A stretch of DNA of 64,000 bases, taken from NCBI GenBank assembly GCA_934699585.1, contig CAKUWY010000014.1:1-64000 (forward strand), given 5' to 3'. Source of the DNA: an uncultured Fibrobacter sp. Its GTDB lineage: Bacteria; Fibrobacterota; Fibrobacteria; Fibrobacterales; Fibrobacteraceae. Every line of letters starts with the position of its first letter. The stretch's first letter is position 1. This document shows, piece by piece, positions 17,619 through 25,240 of this stretch. Under the pieces are notes generated by a model, which was not told the DNA's origin, ran no database searches, and saw only the letters and a program-made list of their open reading frames with translations. A program made the position numbers and the translations under genes.

Positions 17619-18092
17619 ATGGCCGAAAAGAAACCTGCAAAGATGAGTGCTGCAGACCTCAAGTTTTTTGAGGAGATGCTTCTGGAAAAACGGCGCCAGC
17701 TGGTGACCGCCCAGAGCGAGACCGAAAAGTCCAATGCATTCCAGGGCCAAAAGCACCAGTCCGGCGACGGCGGGGATTCCGACAGTGCCGATTCCGCTAC
17801 CGACTACAACGCTCTCGAGACTACGTTCTCCCTGGCGGCCCGCGAAGGCAAGTACCTGGTTTATTTGGAAGAGGCTCTCCAGCGTATCAAGAAGGGCACC
17901 TTCGGCGTGTGCAAGGTGTGCCAGCAGTTGATTCCCAAGGCCCGTCTCATGGCAGTGCCTACCGCCACCAAGTGTGTGAACTGCAAGGAAGAGACCAAGA
18001 AGAAAGAGCAGGAAATCAACCGTATCGAGATGGCCCGCCTCTTTGCCGAAGAACAGCGCCGCGAAATGATGAAAAAGAATGCGGGAAGGTAA
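17619..18092 (+). CDS. dksA: DksA/TraR-type zinc-finger transcription regulator
   Basis: 157 residues: a coiled-coil N-terminal half, then a four-cysteine zinc finger (Cys 98, 101, 119, 122; CKVC...CVNC) and a basic C-terminal helix. DksA-type proteins insert into the RNA polymerase secondary channel and modulate ppGpp-responsive promoters. The start ATG has a strong AAAGGAG ribosome-binding site. The 80-base gap after the MCE gene, with an AT-rich stretch, suggests an independent promoter. Confidence 0.9.
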   Translation: MAEKKPAKMSAADLKFFEEMLLEKRRQLVTAQSETEKSNAFQGQKHQSGDGGDSDSADSATDYNALETTFSLAAREGKYLVYLEEALQRIKKGTFGVCKVCQQLIPKARLMAVPTATKCVNCKEETKKKEQEINRIEMARLFAEEQRREMMKKNAGR

Positions 18093-18132
18093 TTAGGACT
18101 GAAAGTCCATGGTTAGTGGTTGCTGGCTAGGA

Positions 18133-18160
18133 ACGTCATCCTCGCGAAGGCGAGGATTCG
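18133..18160. repeat. Dispersed GTCATCC palindromic repeat, simple form
   Basis: CGTCATCCTCGCGAAGGCGA is a short palindromic element between dksA and tolC. Its arms TCCTCGC and GCGAGGA pair across a short AAG loop. The same simple element occurs at 19683-19720, and interrupted forms are at 19531 and 61162. Confidence 0.75.
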
Positions 18161-18210
18161 CTTGAGGAAAAGAGACGCAACCCTCCGTCATTGTCAAGCA
18201 TCTAAAGGTC

Positions 18211-19506
18211 ATGAATATCACGAAAGCCTCCTTGTTTGGGATTTTAGCGGCAGCGACACTTTTGCATGCCGGTACGTCTTGGACTTTGGAGGCCTGCCTC
18301 AAGCAGGCGGCCGAAAAGAGCCTTTCGCTGGAGACGGCTAAGCTCCGGGAGCAGCAGGCTCAGGTAAATGTCAAGCAGGCAAAAATCGGGCATTATCCCA
18401 CGGTTTCGGCCAACATCCAGAACACCCTTTACGACCACCCCTTTGTAGATCAAGAAGACCATTACCGCCTGAACCTGGGTTTGAACGGCTCCGTGACCCT
18501 GTGGGACGGCGGCGCTACCAGCCTGAACGTAGAGGCCAAGGAATTGAGCCGGGAGGCGGCGGAACTTTCTACCCTGCAGACCAAACGCACCGTACAAGAA
18601 AACGTGTTGAACGCCTACATGAGCCTGCTTCTGGCCAAAGAAAACTTGCATACGGCGGACTACGCGGTAGAGGTGGCCCAGGCGGAATTCGAATACTTTA
18701 CGAACCTCTACGGGGTAGGTTCCGTGACCAAGAAGGACCTGACCCAGTCCGAGGCCAGCGTACTCCAGAAACAGGCGGCAAAGATTACGGCCGAACTGAA
18801 GGTCTCTACCGCAAGGACCACGCTCCGGCAGCTGCTGGAACTGCCCGAGACCGAAGAGTTCGACGTGTCCGCTCCCGAAATCAGCATGAACAATCCGGAT
18901 TCCTTGCCGCCCCTGCCGGAATATGGCGAGCTGCAGGCCCGCATCAGGGCCGCACATCCGGGACTCAAGTCCGACAGTATTTCCGTGAAGGCCGCCCAGA
19001 AGAACACCAAGATGGCGGGCAAGACCAGCTCTATCTCCGTGACCCTGGGGGCAAATTCCAGCACAGGCTTGCAGGCCTGGGAATCCAAGGGCTACAAGGA
19101 CCAGCTCAAGTACGGCTGGCAGAACTCCTTGACTCTCGGGATCAGCATTCCCATCATTGACGCGGGGGCTACCGCCAACAAGGTGCTGCTGGCCCAGGTG
19201 AACGAGGCGGAGACCCAGGTGGGCCTGCAGGAGACGGCAAAGAACCTTGAAAACAACATCGAGAAGCTTTACCTGAATGCCCTCAGCGCCGATTTGCAAT
19301 GGAAGGCTGCCGTCTTGCAGGTGGCCGCCGAGCAGGAGGCCCTGAAGGTGGCCGAAGAGCAGCGCAGGCTGGGGGCGCTGACCTACACTGACTACCTGAA
19401 CCAGAAAAACAGTCTGGAATCGGCACAGGTCGCCCTGAACAACGCCAAGTACACGAGCCTCCTTTCCCGCAAGCTTCTGGACCTGTACCAGGGCCTGCTG
19501 GACTAA
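18211..19506 (+). CDS. TolC-like outer-membrane efflux protein
   Basis: 431 residues with a signal peptide (ASLFGILAAATLLHAG, cleavage near residue 22) and the two-fold repeated helical pattern of the TolC/OEP family. The two halves carry matching segments, LTQSEASVLQKQAAKI and YTDYLNQKNSLESAQVALNN. These proteins trimerise into an outer-membrane beta barrel with a periplasmic tunnel for efflux pumps or type I secretion. No adaptor or pump gene is adjacent, so the partner is elsewhere. A strong intrinsic terminator follows at 19611-19650. Confidence 0.92.
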   Translation: MNITKASLFGILAAATLLHAGTSWTLEACLKQAAEKSLSLETAKLREQQAQVNVKQAKIGHYPTVSANIQNTLYDHPFVDQEDHYRLNLGLNGSVTLWDGGATSLNVEAKELSREAAELSTLQTKRTVQENVLNAYMSLLLAKENLHTADYAVEVAQAEFEYFTNLYGVGSVTKKDLTQSEASVLQKQAAKITAELKVSTARTTLRQLLELPETEEFDVSAPEISMNNPDSLPPLPEYGELQARIRAAHPGLKSDSISVKAAQKNTKMAGKTSSISVTLGANSSTGLQAWESKGYKDQLKYGWQNSLTLGISIPIIDAGATANKVLLAQVNEAETQVGLQETAKNLENNIEKLYLNALSADLQWKAAVLQVAAEQEALKVAEEQRRLGALTYTDYLNQKNSLESAQVALNNAKYTSLLSRKLLDLYQGLLD

Positions 19507-19530
19507 TCCAACTATTTATCACCGCACCCT

Positions 19531-19590
19531 TCATTTGTCATCCCCGCTGTCATTCTGGAGCGAAGCGATAGAATCACGGGGATCTCCTTT
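19531..19590. repeat. Composite nested GTCAT repeat
   Basis: An outer element (TGTCATCCCCGC...GGGGATC) is split by an inner element (TGTCATTCTGGAGCGAAGCG, then ATAGAATCAC). The uninterrupted outer element is seen 100 bases further on. The same nesting recurs at 61162-61213. Confidence 0.8.
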
Positions 19591-19610
19591 CTCGCCTGCT
19601 TAAAAACAAA

Positions 19611-19650
19611 ACGTCCCCCTGTTTCTTACCTGAAACAGGGGCGTTTCTTA
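19611..19650 (+). terminator. Intrinsic terminator after tolC
   Basis: A perfect stem of CCCCTGTTTC paired with GAAACAGGGG around a TTACCT loop, extended by ACG/CGT and followed by TTTCTTA. The flanking A tract makes it potentially bidirectional. Confidence 0.85.
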
Positions 19651-19682
19651 TTGAAAGGGATGTCCGCTTTGTGATCCCCGCA

Positions 19683-19720
19683 CCCTTCATTTGTCATCCC
19701 CGCGAAGGCGGGGATCTCCC
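19683..19720. repeat. Dispersed GTCATCC palindromic repeat, simple form
   Basis: TTGTCATCCCCGCGAAGGCG followed by GGGATCTCC. Arms ATCCCCGC and GCGGGGAT form an uninterrupted palindrome. The bases from 19507 to the sigma-54 promoter at 19797 otherwise hold only the terminator and the composite repeat. Confidence 0.75.
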
Positions 19721-19796
19721 TTTTTTACTCGAAAAACGCCGTTTTTTGCCGTTTCCTGGCAATTTTTTCCGAATGGGTGCCGTCCTCTACAAAAAT

Positions 19797-19812
19797 TGGC
19801 ACGGCCTTTGCA
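19797..19812 (+). promoter_or_regulatory. Sigma-54 (-24/-12) promoter of hsp20
   Basis: TGGCACGGCCTTTGCA matches TGGCACG-N4-TTGCW exactly: GG at 19798-19799 and GC at 19810-19811, ten bases between. The expected start is near 19823, leaving a 75-base leader with a long hairpin before hsp20. rpoN is in the same window. No activator gene is seen nearby. Confidence 0.85.
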
Positions 19813-19837
19813 TATAGGAGTGTGAAAACAAAAAACC

Positions 19838-19876
19838 GGGTCCCCGGCCAAGGCAAACCGCCAAGGCCAGGGACCC
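19838..19876 (+). promoter_or_regulatory. GC-rich leader hairpin of hsp20 mRNA
   Basis: GGGTCCCCGGCC (19838-19849) pairs with GGCCAGGGACCC (19865-19876) with one mismatch around a 15-base loop. It ends about 6 bases before the GTGAGG ribosome-binding site. It does not bury that site, so mRNA stabilisation or control is more likely than a simple ROSE-type thermometer. Confidence 0.6.
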
Positions 19877-19897
19877 ACAACCAGTGAGGTTAAAATT

Positions 19898-20275
19898 ATG
19901 CTCAATACTCAGATTCTTCCTTCCGCTTTCTATGGTCTCCAGAACTTCCTTGATAACTTTAACGCCTGCAACGCTCAGGGCGAATGCGCCTACACCCCCA
20001 AGGCCGACTACTACGAAGTAGACAACGGCTTTGTGCTAGAGGTGGAATTGCCGGGCGTCAAGAAAGAAGACCTGGACGTCCAGGTAGAAAAGAACATCAT
20101 CACTGTCAAGGCCACCCGTGCCCGCAAGGACAGCAAGTACACCTACGAACGCAGCTTCCGCCTGGCCGACGACATCGACCCCGAGAACATCAAGGTCTCG
20201 TTGGAAAACGGCGTGTTGACCTTCTCGCTGTCGAAAAAGCAGCAGGCCTCCGCACGCAAGTTGACCGTGGACTAA
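19898..20275 (+). CDS. Small heat-shock protein (Hsp20 / alpha-crystallin)
   Basis: 125 residues. The alpha-crystallin domain runs from about 33 to 120: YYEVDNGFVLEVELPGVKKEDLDVQV-type start, the A-x-R-type block and the closing LENGVLTFSLSK. It is an ATP-independent holdase that binds unfolding proteins in the cytoplasm. It is a single-gene unit with a sigma-54 promoter at 19797 and a perfect GCAA-loop terminator at 20318. Sigma-54 control of an Hsp20 gene is unusual compared with sigma-32 or HrcA control. Confidence 0.95.
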   Translation: MLNTQILPSAFYGLQNFLDNFNACNAQGECAYTPKADYYEVDNGFVLEVELPGVKKEDLDVQVEKNIITVKATRARKDSKYTYERSFRLADDIDPENIKVSLENGVLTFSLSKKQQASARKLTVD

Positions 20276-20317
20276 CTCGGCGATTGTAACGATTCTTCAT
20301 TGTGCTCCTTAAAACAC

Positions 20318-20350
20318 CAGGGACATCCGCAAGGGTGTCCCTTCTTTTTG
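20318..20350 (+). terminator. Intrinsic terminator after hsp20
   Basis: Nine-base stem GGGACATCC / GGGTGTCCC (one G-T pair) with a GCAA tetraloop, followed by TTCTTTTT. Confidence 0.9.
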
Positions 20351-20433
20351 GACATTTCAAAAAAGTTGTTGAAAAATGTCAACAGTTGTTTGCAAAATTT
20401 GGCTATTTCTTGTTTTTTGCCATTTTGTTTGAT

Positions 20434-20491
20434 AACTTTTAATCCTTAAAAGTTTAACCTTGTTGACTAATAATCAAAAATTGATTATATT
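20434..20491 (+). promoter_or_regulatory. Promoter and twin inverted-repeat operators of the toxin-antitoxin pair
   Basis: A perfect 9-base inverted repeat AACTTTTAA-TCC-TTAAAAGTT (20434-20454) precedes a promoter with TTGACT (20463-20468) and TATATT (20486-20491) at the ideal 17-base spacing. A second repeat TAATCA-N5-TGATTA (20471-20487) lies between the two boxes. Both repeats are good candidates for antitoxin operators. The -10 ends five bases before the toxin ATG, so the mRNA would be leaderless. Confidence 0.65.
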
Positions 20492-20496
20492 TAACC

Positions 20497-20760
20497 ATGT
20501 ACAATGTGACCATAACCAAAAAGGCGGAACGTTCGGCAAAAACGATGCCTAGAGCGGTGCAGAACAAACTGAAGGCTCTGTTGCAGTCGTTAAAGGTTTC
20601 CGGACCAATACAACCACTTTTCTGGCATTACTCAAAACTTGGCGATAGCAAGTATCATTGTCACATCGCCTTGAATTGGGTCGCTTGCTGGACATGTGAG
20701 AACGGGTCGATAAATATTGAGGTTTACTATGTTGGCAGTCGTGAAAAAGCCCCGTATTGA
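20497..20760 (+). CDS. RelE/HigB-superfamily toxin
   Basis: 87 residues (MYNVTITKKAERSAKTMPRA...), beginning with the beta strand and basic helix usual in RelE-superfamily mRNA interferases and ending with VACWTCENGSINIEVYYVGSREKAPY, where the family has its strand-rich core with aromatic and basic residues. It should cleave ribosome-bound mRNA. The toxin comes first and overlaps the antitoxin gene by 32 bases, the higBA order. There is no ribosome-binding site before the ATG and the promoter -10 is immediately upstream, so translation is probably leaderless. Confidence 0.8.
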   Translation: MYNVTITKKAERSAKTMPRAVQNKLKALLQSLKVSGPIQPLFWHYSKLGDSKYHCHIALNWVACWTCENGSINIEVYYVGSREKAPY

Positions 20761-21094
20761 AATTCGTGCGAAGCACATCCCTGCTCCGCTTGTCAGGTTC
20801 TTGAAGGATACCTACAAGTCCGAAAATGTGGCGGTCTGCAAAAACGAGGATTCGATCCCCTTCGAAGAGTCTGACTGGTTCAAGAATTTGGATTCCACTC
20901 CCGGCGAAATGATTGTTGCAAACCGTGATTTGCGCAACTGGTCGCAGGTCACCCTTGCCGAAAAACTCGGGATTCAGGTTCAGAACCTCTGTGCCATGGA
21001 AAACGGACGAAGGGCGGTATCCCGCAAGATGGCGATAAAACTCGGTGAAATCTTCGGGACGGATCCCGCAGCTTTTTTTGATTTTAGTAAGTAG
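20729..21094 (+). CDS. Xre-family antitoxin (HigA-like)
   Basis: 121 residues from the ATG at 20729, which has TGAGG seven bases upstream inside the toxin gene. The N-terminal half (about 1-60) is probably the toxin-binding part. The C-terminal half is a helix-turn-helix (WSQVTLAEKLGIQVQNLCAMENGRR, about 71-95) ending in IFGTDPAAFFDF. The paralogue at 33902-34207 shares the whole C-terminal pattern (LAQKLGISIQNLSAMEHDRR...FGVPPETYF). It should neutralise the toxin and repress the operon through the inverted repeats at 20434-20487. Confidence 0.85.
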   Translation: MLAVVKKPRIEIRAKHIPAPLVRFLKDTYKSENVAVCKNEDSIPFEESDWFKNLDSTPGEMIVANRDLRNWSQVTLAEKLGIQVQNLCAMENGRRAVSRKMAIKLGEIFGTDPAAFFDFSK

Positions 21095-21215
21095 CGGAAA
21101 ATGCCTAAGTCAAAAAAATATATTTGACGTGTTTTTTACAGGAGTGTTCCCTTAGGGAGGTGGAGGCATCCCCCACATTCCACACTCCATATCGCACACT
21201 TTTTGTCCCCAGCGC

Positions 21216-21265
21216 CCCTATTACCTACCACCTAGCCCCTAGATCCTAAATCCTAGCCCCTATCC
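21216..21265. repeat. Low-complexity CCTAGCCCCTA-type intergenic repeat
   Basis: Imperfect repeats of about seven bases (CCTAGCC, CCTAGAT, CCTAAAT, CCTAGCC). The reverse complement of this family is at 61087-61145 (CTAGGGG, TTAGGAT and relatives). The rest of the 224-base gap 21095-21318 shows no gene. Confidence 0.6.
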
Positions 21266-21286
21266 ACTTTTTTTACATTTTCGGTG

Positions 21287-21311
21287 ACACTTTTAACCTC
21301 CACAAGTGTTA
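21287..21311 (+). promoter_or_regulatory. Predicted ECF promoter (sigma operon)
   Basis: ACACTTTTAACC (21287-21298) with GTGTTA (21306-21311). The same pair at the same 19-base offset stands before the TonB receptor (34533/34552), and a variant before the TonB2 operon (43096/43115). The -10 ends seven bases before the ATG of the ECF gene, so the transcript is probably leaderless or nearly so. This suggests autoregulation. Confidence 0.7.
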
Positions 21312-21318
21312 CACAGGC

Positions 21319-21822
21319 ATGGAAAGGATAAATTCCGCAGATCGCATGGCGTTTTCTAGACTGTACGAGGCCTACGCCCCGATGGTTTACCGTCGCTGTA
21401 TGGCCCTGCTCAAGGACGAGGCGGAGGCTTCGGATCTGATGCAGGACGTGTTTTTGCGGATTTATGCCGGCATGGACCGCCTGAACCTGGACAGTCCCAG
21501 CAGTCTTTTGTGGAATACGGCCACCAGGCTCTGCCTGAACCGCATCCGCGACAAGAAACGCAGGGGGCTGGACGTGGATTCCAGCGAACTGCTTCTGAAT
21601 ATCGCTTGCGCAGATGACGAGCAGGAAGGCTACGAGGCTCGCGGCATATTGGCGAAAATTTTTTCGCGGGAGCAGGAATCTACCCGGACCATTGCGGTGT
21701 TACACTATGTAGATGGTATGACGCTGGAAGAAACCGCCGAGATGGTGGGGCTTTCGGTAAGCGGGGTGCGCAAGCGTTTACGCACCTTGCAGGCAAGAGT
21801 TAAAAACCTGGAGGTGAAGTGA
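21319..21822 (+). CDS. ECF-family RNA polymerase sigma factor
   Basis: 167 residues: region 2 is at about 10-80 (FSRLYEAYAPMVYRRCMALL, then the DLMQDVFLRIY motif of region 2.2), a variable linker with acidic residues, and region 4 is at about 115-165 (VLHYVDGMTLEETAEMVGLSVSGVRKRLRTL). It lacks any extra domain. The stop overlaps the start of the membrane protein that follows (TGATG), the typical sigma/anti-sigma layout. The promoter directly upstream matches two others in the window, so this factor is the best candidate to drive them. Confidence 0.93.
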   Translation: MERINSADRMAFSRLYEAYAPMVYRRCMALLKDEAEASDLMQDVFLRIYAGMDRLNLDSPSSLLWNTATRLCLNRIRDKKRRGLDVDSSELLLNIACADDEQEGYEARGILAKIFSREQESTRTIAVLHYVDGMTLEETAEMVGLSVSGVRKRLRTLQARVKNLEVK

Positions 21823-22637
21823 TGATTCCCGACTGGAAACTGGAAAAATATTTGACGGGCGACTTGCCTGCCGAAGAAATGCGCGAAATCCGCGAGATGG
21901 AGGCGACAGATGAAATCTTCGCCGGTCGCGTGAAGATGCTGCGGGATGACAATGCGGCAATCCTCAAGAAGCTTCCTTTCGAAAAACTTTCGGAAAAGAT
22001 TGCCATGATGCCCGGACGTTCCAATGCGGGAGCCGGCAACACGGTGCGTGTGAATTTCAAGTTGGTGAAACTTGCCGCCGCCGCGGCCCTGGTGCTTGCG
22101 GTGATGACGGTGGCGGTGTTCAGCCAGCGTTCCCTTTCGGAGCAGAGCGGCACGGTTCTTGCGAACAATGCGAACAATGCGAACAGTGTAAACGGTGCAC
22201 AGGTTATGGAAGTGGCGATGGTCGACCAAAACGACGATGTGCGTATCAAGGGACTCTCCGCCCGTATGGAAGTCTGGAAAAAGACAGGCGACAGCGCCGT
22301 CCAGATGGAAAATCTGGGGGAGGCCAGCGAAGGTGACGAAATCCAGCTGCGTTACGCCGTTGCCGAAAAGTGCTTCGGGCTTCTTTTCAGTATGGACGGT
22401 AACGGAATCATCACCATGCACATGGGTCAGGAGAACCGTGCGGTGGAACTGGAGCCTGGCAAGATGACCACGTTGCCCTTTGCCTATAAGTTGGACAATG
22501 CGCCCAAATTCGAGAAGTTCTTTTTCTTGACCTCGAAAAATGAATTTGAGTTGAATGCGGGGGATATCGACGCCTCGCTGAAACAGGAGGACGTGAAGAC
22601 GGTAAGCCTTACGCTCCGCAAGACGGAGGGCAAGTAA
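21822..22637 (+). CDS. Probable membrane anti-sigma factor
   Basis: 271 residues. The N-terminal cytoplasmic part (about 1-78) begins MIPDWKLEKYLTGDLPAEEMREIREMEA, like the helical anti-sigma domains that start with a short 'leaves one or two helices' segment; no HxxxCxxC zinc motif is seen. One membrane span follows (LAAAAALVLAVMTVAVF, about 83-100), then an Asn-rich linker and a periplasmic domain of about 150 residues with beta character. It is coupled to the ECF gene by TGATG and has a GGAGGTG ribosome-binding site. The periplasmic part would sense the signal. Assignment rests mainly on position and topology. Confidence 0.75.
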   Translation: MIPDWKLEKYLTGDLPAEEMREIREMEATDEIFAGRVKMLRDDNAAILKKLPFEKLSEKIAMMPGRSNAGAGNTVRVNFKLVKLAAAAALVLAVMTVAVFSQRSLSEQSGTVLANNANNANSVNGAQVMEVAMVDQNDDVRIKGLSARMEVWKKTGDSAVQMENLGEASEGDEIQLRYAVAEKCFGLLFSMDGNGIITMHMGQENRAVELEPGKMTTLPFAYKLDNAPKFEKFFFLTSKNEFELNAGDIDASLKQEDVKTVSLTLRKTEGK

Positions 22638-22638
22638 G

Positions 22639-25023
22639 ATGATGAATTTGATTAAAAAGATGGATGCTTCTTTGACGCTCCAAATAATTTCAGTTGTTGT
22701 CCTTGTTTTGTTGGCTGCGGTTTCCAGTGTTTCTGCCGCACAGGAATTACAGATCAACCGCTACGTGCTTGCCGTAAGCGCCAATTACGGCGGCGAGGGC
22801 CGCCCCACCCTCCGCTATGCCGCAAGCGATGCCCGCTCCTTCGTGAACGTGCTGAAGGAAATGGGCGGTGTGCAGGCGGGGAACATCGTGGAGGTGAAGG
22901 AACCTAGCGTTGCCACGTTCCAGCAGAAGATTGACGATCTGGACAAGAAGATTGCGAAGAACAAGTCGGCCGGTGGCCGTGACGAGGTGCTGGTTTACTA
23001 CAGCGGACACGCCGACGAGAAGGGACTGCGCCTGGGCAAGGAAACTTTTGCCTGGAAGGCGCTCCGTTCAAAGATTGATTCTCTCCATGCTGATGTGAAG
23101 ATTGCTGTCATTGACGCTTGCGGTTCGGGCGCTATTACCCGTGCGAAGGGTGGCGTGGCGGTTCCCGCCTTTATGGTGGACAAGAGCAGCGACATGAAGG
23201 GCTATGCCTTTATCACCAGCAGCACGCAAGATGAATCCAGCCAGGAAAGCGACAAGCTGAAGGGTTCCTTCTTTACCCACTCCCTGGTGAGCGGCCTACG
23301 CGGGGCTGGCGATATCAGCGGCGACGGCAAGGTGACCCTTTCGGAGGCCTATCAGTTCGCCTTTAACGAGACCCTCCAGAAGACGGAAGCCACCATGGGT
23401 GGCGCCCAGCACCCCAGTCGGGACATGAACCTGGCCGGCACCGGCGACGTGGTGATGACGGATTTGCGCAGCATGAACGCGGGCCTGGACATCGGCGAAG
23501 ACGTGGAAGGCCGTCTGTTCATCCGTGACGAACGGGGCGAGCTGGTGGCGGAACTTTACAAGAAGGCGGGCCGCCCCATCAACCTGGGGCTTGCCGCCGG
23601 CAAGTACAGCGTGCGTCTGGAAAGGCCCGCCGAATATAAGGAGGCGAGCGTCACCCTGCAAGACAACTACCGCGCCCAGCTGACGCAGAAACAGTTCAGT
23701 GCCATCGTAGCCGAAAAGACCACCCTCCGCGGCGAAATCGCCCGCCGCGGGGACTGCGCCTCCGGCGATACTACCGCCTGTTCCTTGGATTCCCTGGACC
23801 ACAACGGAAAATACCGCGTGACCTTCAACCTGGTGGACAAGGACCGCGAAGCCCGCAAGGGCCTGCAGATGGGCCTGTTCGTGACCCGTACCGACAGCTA
23901 CATGCTGGGCTCGCAAATCAGTATCTTTGCAAACATCGCCCGCAAGGAGATGCACGGCCTGCAGCTTACGGCGGTCTTCAACGGCGCGAAGGAGCATTTC
24001 GAAGGGGCGCAGATTTCGGGCGTCATGAACTATGCGGGTTCCTTTAACGGAATCCAGGCGTCTCCCGTGATCAACGTGGCCAAGGAGAATTCTTCGGGTG
24101 TGCAGGTCTCGGCGACCATGAACGTGACCCGCGATTCCCTGAACGGCGTGCAGGTGGCCCCTGCCATTAACTACGCCCGTGAAACCAAGGCCCAGATTTC
24201 TGCGGCCCTGAACGTAGCCAAGGAAACCCATGCCCAAGTTACTGCTGCGGCGAACATCGCGAGAGAATCCGATGTGCAGGCATCCGCCGCCCTGAACGCG
24301 GCAAAGAAATCTGGTGTGCAAGTGACTGCCGCCCTGAACGCCGCCAAGGAATCTGACGTGCAGGTGGCAGCCGCCATGAACGTAGCGGGCAAGCTCAATA
24401 CCGCCCAGGTGAGTGTCCTGAACATTGCGGGTCGTGCCGACGGCCGCCAGGTGGGCATCCTGAACATCTGCGGCCACTGCGAAAAGACTCCCGTGGGCCT
24501 CATTAACATTGTGGGTAACGGCGTGTGGAGCGTCACGGGTTCCCTCAACGAGATGGGCGCCCTGGGCGTTTCCCTCCACATGGGAACGGCCTACCTCTAC
24601 ACCGCCCTTGAAGGAGCCCGCCTGATTGAAAAGGGAACGGAGTTCAGGCACTTTAGCGATGTCTCCGAAGCGGGTCTCGGTCTTGGAACCCAGTTCGGCA
24701 AATACGGCAGCCACATTGACTTGGAATACATGTTCCTGATGGAACATGAGAAGGTGGCTTTCAACTTTGACGATTCTGATTTTGAATACGGCTCCGATGA
24801 CGGCGTCAATTTCCACCACCGTCTGCGCCTGGGTTACACGACGCAAGTGTTCCCCTTCTTCGGACTTTCGGTGGGTGGCACCCTCAATCTCGCGGCGCAG
24901 GGCTATGGCGAAAAGATCCTGGTAAAGCCCCTCAGCGAATACCACGACGACTTCGGCCACGAAGGGGATAAACTCCGCTTCTGGCCCGGATTCTACGCCG
25001 GCATTACCGTCGGAAGGTTCTAG
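22639..25023 (+). CDS. Exported caspase-like (C14) protease with LA_2272-like surface repeats
   Basis: 794 residues. A signal peptide or anchor occupies about 1-34 (LTLQIISVVVLVLLAAVSSVSA). The caspase-fold domain (about 40-270) has the catalytic dyad His 124 in VYYSGHAD and Cys 161 in VIDACGSG, followed by an EF-hand-like loop DISGDGKVTLSE (about 225-236). A small domain follows at 290-350. From about 424 to 630 there are some 13 repeats of 14-16 residues built on G-V-Q-V-x-A-A-x-N-V-A, a solenoid-like pattern as in LA_2272-type surface proteins. The last 160 residues look beta-barrel-like and end in Phe, the outer-membrane signature. It is the third gene of the ECF operon, one base after the anti-sigma stop. 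The target is unknown. Confidence 0.85.
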   Translation: MMNLIKKMDASLTLQIISVVVLVLLAAVSSVSAAQELQINRYVLAVSANYGGEGRPTLRYAASDARSFVNVLKEMGGVQAGNIVEVKEPSVATFQQKIDDLDKKIAKNKSAGGRDEVLVYYSGHADEKGLRLGKETFAWKALRSKIDSLHADVKIAVIDACGSGAITRAKGGVAVPAFMVDKSSDMKGYAFITSSTQDESSQESDKLKGSFFTHSLVSGLRGAGDISGDGKVTLSEAYQFAFNETLQKTEATMGGAQHPSRDMNLAGTGDVVMTDLRSMNAGLDIGEDVEGRLFIRDERGELVAELYKKAGRPINLGLAAGKYSVRLERPAEYKEASVTLQDNYRAQLTQKQFSAIVAEKTTLRGEIARRGDCASGDTTACSLDSLDHNGKYRVTFNLVDKDREARKGLQMGLFVTRTDSYMLGSQISIFANIARKEMHGLQLTAVFNGAKEHFEGAQISGVMNYAGSFNGIQASPVINVAKENSSGVQVSATMNVTRDSLNGVQVAPAINYARETKAQISAALNVAKETHAQVTAAANIARESDVQASAALNAAKKSGVQVTAALNAAKESDVQVAAAMNVAGKLNTAQVSVLNIAGRADGRQVGILNICGHCEKTPVGLINIVGNGVWSVTGSLNEMGALGVSLHMGTAYLYTALEGARLIEKGTEFRHFSDVSEAGLGLGTQFGKYGSHIDLEYMFLMEHEKVAFNFDDSDFEYGSDDGVNFHHRLRLGYTTQVFPFFGLSVGGTLNLAAQGYGEKILVKPLSEYHDDFGHEGDKLRFWPGFYAGITVGRF

Positions 25024-25049
25024 GATTTGGCGGGGGAGGAATCCCCCTG

Positions 25050-25120
25050 GCTTCAGTCTTGCCCTTCTTGTCACCCTGGAGGAGCGTAGCGACGATAGGG
25101 TCCAGGGCAAGTCTTCAGCC
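25050..25120. repeat. Large imperfect inverted repeat of the GTCACCCTGGAGG family
   Basis: Arms GGCTTCAGTCTTGCCCT and AGGGCAAGTCTTCAGCC (14 of 17 pair) flank TGTCACCCTGGAGGAGCG and GATAGGGTCC, the same core as the repeats at 35014 and 37209. It follows the caspase gene. Confidence 0.65.
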
Positions 25121-25131
25121 ACCCCCTCTCC

Positions 25132-25148
25132 TAGGGGCTTCGCCCCTA
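25132..25148. terminator. Short hairpin after the caspase operon
   Basis: TAGGGGC-TTC-GCCCCTA, a perfect seven-base stem followed by AAAACCCC. There is no T tract on the plus strand, so it could be a weak terminator or only part of the repeat region. Confidence 0.35.
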
Positions 25149-25240
25149 AAACCCCTCCTGACATGTCGAGCTTGACCCGGCATCTTCTTTTCTCGCATAT
25201 TTACTTATATTATCAGCATAAAGAGTTTTGTCTCTTGTTC

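Noticed and set aside
23296..25164. 622-residue open frame antisense to the caspase gene
   Set aside because: It mirrors the repeat-rich coding strand, is rich in His, Gly and Val from codon-bias reflection, has no recognisable domain and no ribosome-binding site.
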